From Takakia lepidozioides (Eukaryota; Streptophyta; Takakiopsida; Takakiales; Takakiaceae), in contig CM060733.1 in the NCBI GenBank assembly GCA_030704615.1, forward strand, positions 5,952,001 through 6,016,000: DNA of 64,000 nucleotides, written 5' to 3'. This document shows, one piece after another, positions 1 to 10,263 of this stretch. Numbering within the stretch: position 1 is the stretch's first letter; each line of letters starts with the position of its first letter. Made by a program: the position numbers and the translations under genes. The notes below the pieces were generated by a model. That model saw only the letters and a list, made by a program, of their open reading frames with translations, did no database searches and had not been told where the DNA came from.

Positions 1-14
1 GCAATGTCGAAAGA

Positions 15-1711
15 CTACATAATACATCCTCCCTGAATTTGCAACACAATCTGCTGTAAGCAGGCGAGTATCTGCCAAAGAATCTTACATGGAGATGGAA
101 ATACCTCAAAATGGTGCCTCCATTTCCAGACTACAGCATCCCCCACTATGGTGACAACAGAGCTGATCATCATTTCTCGTTTTGCAACATCAGCAAACAA
201 GTGTTTGAGGTGGTTTGTCATTTCCAGACCATCCAGCTTGGCCGGCAAGTCCAGAACCTTTTCACTTTTGGCTGCCTGACTTCCTGCCTCTACCTAGCCA
301 ACCATCCTGGATATATTATTGAAAGACTCCACATTGCAACCCTTTCACAGTCTGTCATATGTAATTTCCAGCAGAACATCCCTTGCCCCGACACGCAACA
401 TTCCACTCCACCTTCTCACCCTTGCAAAACCCAAGCAGTAAACTTATAACATGGATGGTGGCGCAGAGCGCTCAGAGGTAGGACAATGTACACAGTAAGC
501 CTGCCAATCTATGAATCCTCCAACACCATATTGAACAGGATGCATTGTGGTTGCAATAGTTTTAGAACTTCTTGTGGGAATTTCTTGAACAATGGCACAG
601 ATCCAGAAATTATCCTAGGCTTATATGTGAGTGAGGATGACACACTAGAACAGAAAAGGTGGGCATTGAGAGTGTATGGATGATGCTTAGCACATGTGCT
701 CAGATCCTTGTCGCCCAATCATTTCAGTTACCTTGTCAGAAATAGCTCAAACTACATCACACAGGACCCTTGCCTGTGAAATAATTTGTTTGTTAATGTC
801 TTCTATACCCTTGTCTTTGGTCAACTTATGTATGCCAGTCCTAGGTCCCTTTCCTGCAGGTTTCTCTGGGCTGTCTTATCTTTCTGTGTTATGAATTCCC
901 ACTTTCAGTTGGAGCAGTCGGATTATACTTCTCTGCATGCATCCACAACCCAACAACAGGGATGAACATCATGTCACGCCTGATGGGGGGTTGTTAATGT
1001 GTAATTTCGGAATGTGCAACCATGGAAATTCAATCTGCAACCAGCACAGCTACAATGCTCTGAGCAATCTGAAATTAAGATGAACTCTAGGCTCTTGGAT
1101 CGAACACTAAGGTCATAAGCTCTGAGGTGAGTGGAGCTAAAAAAGTGGGCTGATTACAAATTCGTTATGTAGAAGCCCTCCCTTGCTTGCTGAACTGTTC
1201 GGGAGAGTTCAGCCAGCCTCCTTTTATTCTCTCGAATAGAGCATGGCCACTTGAATTGAACTGGAATCCGAGCAAACAAGGCTAAGGGTGCTGCTGATCT
1301 GCCGTGCTTTAGTCAGCACCATTCACATACCATCAAACAGGGCGCAACCCTTAACGGAAAATGGTAAGAAAATCCCACCTTAGCTTGCCCGAGAAGGTCA
1401 CCTTGGTAGTAGATGTCCATGATGGTGCTCGTGTACTGGATAGGCGCCACATTAGGGTTGGTGACTTTTATCGATAGAGTTAGGGCCACGTCCACCACAG
1501 CTATTAGCAAGGGGGAATCTGTGCAGAAGCGCAGGTTGAAGCCACTCACATTTATGCCCATCACCTCGAAAATGGGGTCCCGTGGCCTGATTGCAAACAA
1601 TCCCGCCCCTGCACTCCCCAACCCCGCCACTGCCGCAATAACTACCATCGCCATGACGCTCTTTTTTTTCCGCTTTCCGGTGTCTTGGTCTCTTTTTTCA
1701 TTCTCTGGCAT
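15..1711 (-). CDS. LEA2 / NDR1-HIN1-like (NHL) membrane protein, 2-3 exons
   Basis: Exon 1 runs from the ATG at 1711 down to 1379 (111 codons, then a GT donor). Exon 2 runs from 293 to 105, preceded by AG, and joins in phase 0. The N-terminus is basic (KRKKKS) and followed by one membrane segment (VMAMVVIAAVAGLGSAGAGL). The LEA_2 fold follows: LSIKVTNPNVAPIQY, then YYQGDLLGQAK, then on exon 2 a VLDLPAKLDGLEMTNHL stretch and VVTIVGDAVVWKWRHHFE. NHL/LEA2 proteins are single-pass membrane proteins linked to stress and defence; that role is family knowledge. The 3' end is uncertain. After the final E, either the frame reads straight to the TAG at 15-17 (about 203 aa), a 51-bp in-frame intron is removed (about 186 aa), or the gene continues to the left of the window. 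The intron between exons 1 and 2 is about 1.1 kb. Confidence 0.75.
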
Positions 1712-3195
1712 ATCACAACTCTTCCTCTAACCTCTCTCTCTATTTCACTTGTTTTCAGCCCCGAAACTTCTTTTTAAGCGATCAGAGAAAACAGAACTCC
1801 AGTACCATTATGGGAGCCAAGAATAAGCACGAAATGTGTTTGAAAAAGGAAGGCGAAGGAGAAATAGTGCAGAGCTCAGCGTGTGCGCAGCAAGAGCTCG
1901 CCAGTCCACTGCTCACACCCTCGACGAGTACGCCCTACTTTACCTAATGCCTCTGATGTCTAAAGCCTTAACTGAATTGTAAATTGTAGTCCTCTCCAGT
2001 GGAACATAAACATCGGCTCTCTTCCTCAGCCCTAAACCTAAGGACTGTGTTTGAGCGCCGGGCAAGCGATTCCTTCTCATATTCCTGCCCACTTCAGATT
2101 CACGGTGTTGGACAAGGATCAAATGAGCAACTCTGATCTTCCAACCGATCTCCATTCATCAGCTCCAGCGATCGACCTCGGCCATCTCCTGCATTCACAA
2201 ACGTGACGGGTTTGAATTTTGAGCGTGGTGGACTTTATTTGAAGTACGAGAAATTTTGATATTTTTGTAAATCTGATGGAAGTGAAACACATTTCAGCCC
2301 TGATTAGATCTCATACACAGTGTAAACTTAGGACGTGCCCCACGAGTTCCAAGGTTAGATGACAAGAAGAAGGAAGCTCAACGGGTTGGCCACTCGACGT
2401 CTCCACTACTCTTCTTCATTCAGGAGTCGGATTTGCTGGACAGAGCTATGCATGTGGGGGCGCAGGTTTTCACGAAGCTGAATAATGAGACAAATGTCCA
2501 TTGAACTGAGAACGGCACCATTGTACGCGGCACCATGACAGGTCCTTTTGCCCAATTCCAATTATTCCTGTTGCTGTGTAGATAATGAGGAGTTGTTTCT
2601 TTCTTGCCTGGTGAAATAGACTTCAGAGGAGGGATGGAGGAGGGATTCATTACCATAAACCCTAAAGCCACAGGAAGATATTTGTCAATACTGCTAGTCG
2701 GCTAAGGAGGGGTTGGCATGAGGAGATCGCCTTGGTCAATACCGGTGCTTTGATATCCTAAAGAGACAAATCTTATAGGCATCTAACAGCTGAGCTGACC
2801 AAGGAAAGATATCAGACCTGACAGCTTACCCTTCTGCACCTCGGCAAGTCCATCACAGGAACTGTGTGTAAGACCACCATGCTGTCAGCTTGGCCCTTTG
2901 CAAATTAGATTGAGGCCCACGGCAGCAAAGCAACACGCCAGTAACAAAGACTGCCTCAATTTTCTCAGACAGGATCATCCCTTGCAGGACTGGAAATCAA
3001 TACTGAACACTGAAGCTGTGGAACCCTAGCATTCTGCTTTATCCCTTATCTTTATGTTTATTCTGATTTCATCAATTAAAAATATAGATAAAATAAATTA
3101 TAATATAATATTTTTCACTTATTGTAATAAAATTCTTCGACTTTTGGCCACTTCGTTCTTTAGAAAACACATTCCATATTAAAAGTAATTACCAA
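1712..3195. other. Intergenic region upstream of the LEA2-like gene
   Basis: No reading frame here resembles a known protein. The part next to the LEA2 start (1712-1930) would hold its promoter and 5' UTR. Around 3060-3180 the sequence becomes AT-rich. I see no RNA gene or clear regulatory motif. Confidence 0.5.
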
Positions 3196-3475
3196 CAGTC
3201 AGTAGCTCAGTTAGTTAGTGCACTGAGTGCTACCCAGACGATTCTGGGGTCAAATCCTGCTATTTGACGGGTGTGGTATACTCTTCTCCCCCTTCCCTGG
3301 GTGGCGTCCCATTTCTCAGCCTTCATGGCGCGGTTACTGTTATTTTCTCCTCTCACTATCAAGGGCCCTGATTTGTGAGCTGTCAGGTGTGTTTCCCTTA
3401 AAAAAAATAAAAATCCCCTGTTCTCTAAAAAACAAAAAAGCAAATCAAAACAAATAAATAAATAAATTTGTAAAA
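3196..3475 (+). repeat. tRNA-derived SINE, family 1
   Basis: The head resembles a tRNA: a box-A-like TAGCTCAGTTAGTTAGTG is followed about 35 bp later by a box-B-like GGGGTCAAATCC. The body (TCTCCCCCTTCCCTGGGTGG, then TGATTTGTGAGC, then CAGGTGTGTTTCCCTT) ends in an A-rich tail. The same body with its own divergence is found on the minus strand at about 52253-52430 and 52690-52925. That repetition marks it as an interspersed element, not a tRNA gene. Confidence 0.75.
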
Positions 3476-3853
3476 AGAAAAACCCACAATGGGATAAAGA
3501 ATAGGCCAATAGGATGGCACCATTTTGCAGCGTGCCTTATCTATCCGGTCACCTGATGGCGCCGGTCGCCCCAGCAGTTCACGGCACGTGTCCTAGAGGG
3601 ACGGACAGGAAACGCTCACGGAGATGAGCATGGATGGATGTCTCGCGAGACGAGTGCGTAGGCGAGAGAGAGACGAAGTGATTTGTGGAGGTTTGAGGAA
3701 GAGGGAATTTCTGGGACCGTAGTGTGGCGATCCCAGTTGCGAGAAGAGAAGGTGGAGGTACTGACGGTGTGGGGCAGGGGAGTGGGTGAGCTTGCGACGG
3801 GAAGCTGGGCAGCCATGGGGAGTGTGTAAGTGCTTGTGCTGGGCCTGGGCCTT

Positions 3854-6489
3854 ATGGCCGTCCCGTGCTCTTGTGTCAGCGGAGTGCTTCCACACTGCTT
3901 GCCATCGTGCCGCCTGATCCCGGCAGGAGGTCCATTGCTACGCTCTTCGCCCCTCAAGTTGCTTGGGTCCTGTCTCGATGATCGGCTGCTGGTGCGCGCC
4001 AATCACAATGCCCACCATGGCTCCAGTGAATCTCATTGTCGGCGAGAGCTCTTGATTCTGGGTGGAGGTACTGCTGCCCTTGCGGTATGGCCAGCTAATG
4101 CAGTAGAGGTATGTTTCGGTAAATTTTGTTCAGCTTTGGCCGTGGCATTTGAAATTGGGTCGAGTATAGTGTGCTGAGTTTGGCACAGGGGACAAGCTCG
4201 TCGCGAGAGCTCAAATGAATCCTGCAATGGTTGCATAAGTCACTTTGAAGATCTTGGTGATAGAAATTGAGGTGCTAAATGTGCATCTCTGTGGCATTAC
4301 CTGAATGTATCGCTTGACTTTGAGACAATGAGCGGAGATTCAGCTCATTGGAGGAAGGAGCAGGATGGGTAGGGAATGCCCCATCAAAATTACAGAGGGC
4401 TTAGAGGTTGCCAACAACACATATTTAATTGCGATCTTTCAGAGTATGTTTCGAGTTAATTCTGTATTTTCAGTTGCAACAGACATGAGGAGGGAGAATG
4501 GATGCTTGGTAGTCGTGGCCGGAGAATTATTAACACTTTAAAGCTCAATTTTGATGCCTCCAACTATACTTACGACTTTAGATATCACTGCAACAAGATC
4601 CAGCCAAGAAGAGAGGTGGATAGTCTGACATATATCTCAAGCTCAGGAAGGCAGTGGAAACCAGGATCTCACCTGAACCCCTCAAACTCCGAAGATCCCA
4701 GAGACACAGCCAGAAAGTGGAAAGAAACAGAAAATCCTCTGATTCCCATCAAACTTCAAGACTTGTACGTTTTGAGACCTTATGTCAGCAGAGTCGTTCA
4801 CATCTTTAAAAGTCGAGGTTATTTTCACTTTTTTACCAGGTACCAGACAAGGTAGTTGCGCCAGTGGCTGCAGACACAACAATTACTGATCGGATTTATC
4901 TTGATCTGTCAGTATGTCCAAGCCTGGCCAGGACTGATCGAACTTTGGGAAATATGTCAGTCATTTGCACAGAGGGGGAGCCTTTGGGCCGCATTGTAAT
5001 TGGCCTGTATGGCAAGCAGGTCAGTACTTGTTCATTCATACACCCGTCTTGTTAAGCTGGCCTTTGGAAAGAAACAACCAACTTGGTTATGTTGATATAG
5101 CAGGGAAGATTTCAATCATGCAAGGATGCCAATATCTCCAATATAGAGGTGAAACACAATTCACCTCAGTAGGGAGCCTGGAGTATTGCAAGCAAGTTGA
5201 CTGGAGTGGGGAAGAAAATGAGGTGTTGGTCAAATTGCATACAAATGTCAGTAGGGAGGTTTGCCATACATAGGGAAAGGTTTAAATGATGTTCTGGCTA
5301 TGATGATATTGTTCCATCCATCAATTTCCAATCTAGACTTTCTGGTATCTCATTCAACACCCTACCCCTCTGGCATATACAACCGGCCCTCTACAGTAGG
5401 TTTTGAGTTGTCCTGAGTTTGGAATGGTTATATAGATAGTAACAAGTTTTCACTGGAACAATTTAATGTGAGTTCAGGTCCCACAGACAGTGAGCAATTT
5501 CAAGGCTATGTGTATGGGAAAAGCCGGGTCCTCCTATGAGGGTACCATTTTTCACCGGGTGCTCCAAGGTCAGTACATTCAGGCTGGCCGGCAGGGCTCA
5601 AGAGAGAAAGGAGAAGTGGCAGCTCCCACTAGCTTGGAGAGAAACCAGGAAACCATTCGTCCGGATTCTTTCAAGTTGAGCCATGGAAGGCCTGGGACAG
5701 TGTCGCTTGCTCTATCTGAAAATGACGATGACGAGGCACTGAAGCTGGGTGGAGACTACCGCAATGTGGAGTTTTTGATCACTACAGGTCTGTTTCTTCC
5801 AAATTCGAGTTTTTGCTGGGTGACAGAACACACAGTCTTTTAGAAAAGTGGGCCATGTCCTATATGCCTTTACATAATAACTCCTTGCATTTACTTGCAG
5901 GTCCTGGACCAGCACCTCAACTGGATAATGGGAACATTGTGTTTGGCACCGTTCTTGAAGGTGCAGTGCCTCTCTCCTTCCAATGTAGCGTCCTTGGTGA
6001 TATTAGAGAAGTTAGATGAGAGCCAAATTAGAAATGGTGGTAAGCGGTGCTTACACTGGGGCAGGGATGTGTGGAATGTGGATGGTGCCAAATTGCTGAC
6101 TCTCTAGGATGAGAACATCAATTCATTGTTGAAACATTTGGTACATGGGCTCCTGAAGTAGGCAACCCAAGCCCCACCTGTCCCAGAGGATACTGCACCT
6201 TGTAGATTCAAATATGATGGCTACCTCAATGATGATCCTGCTGGTCCGTTTTCTTGATGGGGGTCTATTGTGGGGGATAGGCATGGATGTGGTGGCGGCT
6301 ATATCAACTGTGCCCACGTACAAACCAAGTGAGCGGATCCGTCAGTTCAATGATATTGCTGAGTTCTTGGGGGATGACCGGGCTGCCAATGCACGCAGCC
6401 TTTGGAACAGGCCACTGAAAGCTGTTGTGATCAAAAGCTGTGGTGTTTTGAATGTTGCAAGAACAGGCCTTCCCCCGAGTCTCCCATGA
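3854..6489 (+). CDS. CYP28: Thylakoid-lumen cyclophilin (CYP28-like peptidyl-prolyl isomerase), 5 exons
   Basis: Exons 3854-4108, 4840-5019, 5478-5787, 5901-5960 and 6281-6489 join in phase and give 337 aa. Exon 1 is a bipartite targeting peptide. It has a plastid transit region, then a twin-arginine lumen signal (CRRELLILGGGTAALA) and a probable A-x-A cut at WPANA. Exon 2 starts the mature protein with TTITDRIYLDLSVCP and GRIVIGLYGKQ. Exon 3 has the cyclophilin core (TVSNFKAMC, GTIFHRVLQGQYIQAG). The last exon ends with WNRPLKAVVIKSCGVLNV. The substrate-loop Arg of FHRV is kept, but the usual GF-M-Q stretch reads GQYIQ, so catalytic activity may be weak. The presumed role is proline isomerisation or chaperoning in the thylakoid lumen. 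The start was chosen as the first ATG in the frame. The CYP28 assignment rests on the characteristic TTITDR and PSERIRQFNDIAEFLGD blocks recalled from that subfamily. Confidence 0.85.
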
Positions 6490-7880
6490 GCTTATTAGTT
6501 GTGGTTAGAAAGTTTTGGCTCCTCTCCTGTTCATTCTTTTGGATGTTTTTCTGGGAGTTTCAAAGTTGCATGAACTGCTCTCCCTCCTAGTTATCCCCAA
6601 GCGCATATTGGCTGTAGTCAGAAAGTTTGGGCTCATCATGTTTTAATTCGTCTCAATGTCTTTTTTGGAGATTCCTCTCCATGGAAGGCATATGTCTACA
6701 TATGATTGAGATCCGCATGTGAAACTCCTCTGTGCACAATGTTTTGCATTTGAATCTCTCAAAGAAAAACTGAAGTGGTAACTCCATCATGGAAGGAGTA
6801 GCCCGAGCTTGTTGTGGACCATACATAAGCCCAAGAGACATCAGTTTGCCCCGCCAGATCATCCTGTCTGCAAGAAGCTTGTTTTCGCAGGTGAATGGCA
6901 GACAAGTTTGGCAACCAGAAAGGCTCGATTCACTATATGGTTCATATCATTGAGGAGATGAGTATCATGCCAATGAGCCATTCCTCCCTTTGTGAAACAC
7001 AAGTCCCCACCTGCTTCCTCTCTTTCAGTAACATGTAAACGACCCATGGTTCTCCTCAGCTGAAAAACAAGTTGTCGATGCGACTACCTTGCATAGCAGG
7101 AAAAGTTAACTAGATAAAAATCGACCTGTCTTGCCAAAGACAACAATCTTTGGCTGCAGGATACTGAAGTTCCAACGCTTTCTATCAATTCTGAGTCAAT
7201 CTGGTCAATCACTTGCCAATGACTGGTCAATACTCCTGATTGAGAGCCATTACTGCATTGTCGTTCATGATAGTCTTTATATTTGCAGACTGTCTGCAGT
7301 ATCCAATCCATGCATTGGGGTAGAAGATGACAAGAAAACTGTGCGCCCATGTATTGAGGTTCAGTGAGTTATCTTCAAGGGATGGTGGCAACTTAATACA
7401 AAGGCCTGAAAGTTTTTAAGACTTCTGCAGAAACGATCCTTTCGTTACTTCTGAGTTTGCTGATTTTGTGAGTTCTTCAGGTGATCTGTGATTGTTGTTC
7501 TTGTTCATGGTAGATTATGCACGTCCGCACAAAATTCCACGGGTGCCGGGCTCAAGGTACTCTTTTCCAAAGGGAAGGCTGTGAATTTTCAAATCTGCCA
7601 TCATTCATGGGGCATAGGAGTGGGCATAATCGGGAGCCTTGAGACGGCCACCATCACTCCTTCCCAGTCAGTCCTGGTGCTAGAGATTTCCTTGCTTGGA
7701 GTATCTTGAAACACCTCGTCTTGACCAACCACCATTGCTTCTAATGGAGGTCGCAGACGATAATCAGGGTGGGAGGAGAGCAGCAATGACACTGCAGCAC
7801 ATCGTGCAAGTAGGGACGAGTGGGGGAGGCAAATGCATACATTGGATTCACGGAGCAACAAGGCTTTGGGGCATATTCCT
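6490..7880. other. Intergenic region, no recognised gene
   Basis: This is the CYP28 3' flank followed by sequence with only short frames on both strands. None of them shows a recognisable domain. I see no RNA gene or structured repeat. Confidence 0.4.
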
Positions 7881-7884
7881 TTAC

Positions 7885-8725
7885 ATGTGCCCGTCTGTGA
7901 CAGACAGGGTCTCTTTCATCAGCATTCTCAACGCATGTGCTAGCACAGCACCTCTGGAACAGGGCAAGCAGCTCCATGCCGGCATTATCAATGCGGATGT
8001 TCATTAAACATGCCCTTGTCAGCATGGACTGCAAGTGCGGGAGTTTGGTGGACGCAAGCCAATGTTTTGAAAAAATGCTCAAACCGGAATCTCATCACAT
8101 GGAATGAGATGATTTCAGGCTTAGCTCGGCAACGTTGCGGGGAAGATGCTTTCGAACATCTACACTGAAACAAGGCATGAAAGCAGATGAGGTCACTTCG
8201 TTAGCTCTGCAGCACTGGAACAAGGAAAAAGGTCCATGCGATAGTTACCATCAAAGCTGGATTTGAGTCAGATGTATTCGTGGGGACTGCCCTTGTCAGC
8301 ATGTATGGCAGAAGTAGGTGCTGCGGATGCGTACCTAGAGTTTGATGAAATGCCGAGATATAATCTCATCGAATGCGATGGTTGCATAATGGGAAGGCAT
8401 TTCAACTCTTTCGGTACATAAGTGCAGCGCAAAGGCTATCGGCTGGATTTGAGTCAGAGAAACTGCATTGTCAGAATGTGTTGCAAGTGGAGTGTGCTGG
8501 ATGCTCGCACGCGTTTGACAAAAAGTCTGAGTGAGATGTGATCTGCTGGAGTGCGATGATTGCAGCATCTGCTCAGCAAAAGCATGTTCTAAAGGCTTTT
8601 GACCTCCTTCTGCAGCAGCATGATGACAGACAAGGTCGCAGATCACATCCCAAAACAGAGGAAATCAATGCTGAGTTGGAAAGCCTAACGAGGCAGATGC
8701 TGCAGGCAGGATTTGTGCCAGACTT
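7885..8725 (+). pseudogene. Decayed PLS/DYW-type PPR gene fragment
   Basis: PPR text is broken across frames. DRVSFISILNACASTAPLEQ and GKQLHAGIINADV lie near 7905-8005. After a frameshift come ALVSMDCKCGSLVDASQCFEKM at about 8012-8075 and AGFESDVFVGTALVSMYGRS at 8255-8315. The stretch around 8655-8722 (EEINAELESLTRQMLQAGFV) is the region just before a DYW domain. Several stops and frame changes separate these blocks, so it cannot encode a working protein. Intact members of this family bind organelle RNA and specify C-to-U editing. No DYW cytidine-deaminase motif is left: the sequence runs into a SINE at about 8730. Confidence 0.75.
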
Positions 8726-8764
8726 GCCGTTTGTCTCTGTCTCTGTCTCTCGTCTCTCTCGCTC

Positions 8765-8870
8765 GCTTGTATGCAAGTGTAAACTGCAAACCCCACCGAG
8801 GTAGGAAGGAATTGAACCCACGACCGCCTGGGTGCACTGAATGACACTTACAACTGGTCTACCGTCTGTC
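8765..8870 (-). repeat. tRNA-derived SINE fragment
   Basis: On the minus strand there is a tRNA-like box-A stretch (GGTAGACCAGTTGTAAGTG) and, about 35 bp on, a box B (GTGGGTTCAATTCC). It sits directly against the truncated end of the PPR pseudogene and next to a TCTCTG/TCTCTC simple repeat (8733-8764). Confidence 0.6.
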
Positions 8871-10263
8871 GTTGGATCAATGGATGGATGAACTCGATGA
8901 AGGTCGTGCTGGCAACTTTCATCTATGAGGGTTGGTCATGGTAGTCTGCAAAGGATGGTTGTTCTCGTGCAATAAAGAAATAAAAGTTATATAAAGAAGA
9001 GAAAAGAAAATGGGGTTATTACTTATTACAGCCTAGTCACTGCTTTCTTTAATAGGGCCCTTCGTGTCTGATATTAACGTTCACGATCGTACCACCGTAG
9101 CCGCCCGATTCCTTTTTGATAGGATCTGGGCCGTTGGAAGTGAAAGATGATCTATTTGGGGTAAATTATTTGTGCAGCGTGGTGTTCTCGAGGGAGACGG
9201 CTATGGCGGGGACGTCTTCCAGGAGCCTTCTTTGTCGGAGCTTTCAACTGTGGACTCTTTCGGTTAGCACACGGCAGATCGGTTGGTGGTGCTCCTCATG
9301 AGACTTGGTTTCCGTGCGACCATGGACTTTTAGGAGGTGAGTTGTGCTTCTTGCTCGGTTTGGTTTTTTTCTTCCTGCGTGTTCGTATGCTTCCGTGTTG
9401 GTGCTTGTATCGGCACTAGAGTGTATGTCACGGTCTCTTAGACGCTATCGGATGGTGTATAGCTTATTTGGGATTGCACTGGACTCGATCTTTCCTATCG
9501 GATGCGCTTTTGGCGCCTTGCCAAACTTTGGTCGGTGCAAGGACTCCTAATCGGCAGGAAGTCGAAAAACGCAGTCGGTTCGTCCGTTCTGCACTGAGTA
9601 CTCGTTTCTCTTCCTGGTGAAAAGGCTCGTAACTGGGCTGTTGGAGGCGCATAGTTGTCGACAGCCAGGGATGCTGATTGTCTTGTGGTGAAATATATTC
9701 TCAGTGTAAGCTCTGCCATCACTGAATCCTGAAGACGAACTGATATTCAAGGTTTTTAGGCTTTTCAGGGTGGCCTATAGGGCATATTGAATCCTTTCAC
9801 ATCTCCCTGCCTGTCTTTGCCTGGTGTTCTATTGCACGTGCTTTGGGTTGAGAGATGTTATCTAGGGGAGGATTACAGCTTGTGGTAAGGATTTAGCTTA
9901 GCACCACAGGGAACATTTGCGGCCAGCTGTTATGGTCCTGTCGTGTTGTCTACTTGTGGTCTGGTGCATATATTGGGCCTTCTATTGAAGCATTTTATGA
10001 TTGATTTAGATTTGCTACTGGGCGTTGGTGCTTTGGCTTATGTGGGAGCCTGTTAAAGGAGTCAGACTGGGGATGCCTTCAGCAAGCCATTTACTTACCT
10101 CACACTCGTATCCTCAAGTGGTCAGATCAATTTCTGAAGTTTTGCAACTGTTCATATGTACAGCTTTGATTCGACTGAATCGGATAATGGTCTGCACACA
10201 GAAGATGGAGAGGAGTTGAAAGGTGGGGGAGAACCAGCAAGCAGTGCTCATTCAAGTAAGGCA
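8871..10263. other. Upstream region and probable 5' UTR of the Pti1-like kinase
   Basis: No protein match is seen. The reading frame of the kinase is open from 10156, but its first codons lack the family's acyl-anchor start. Polypyrimidine/AG sites before 10264 suggest that a 5' UTR intron is possible. The promoter position cannot be fixed from the sequence. Confidence 0.35.

Noticed and set aside
4502-4855. Open frame between the first two cyclophilin exons
   Set aside because: It lies in the intron. Family continuity and phase join 4108 directly to 4840.
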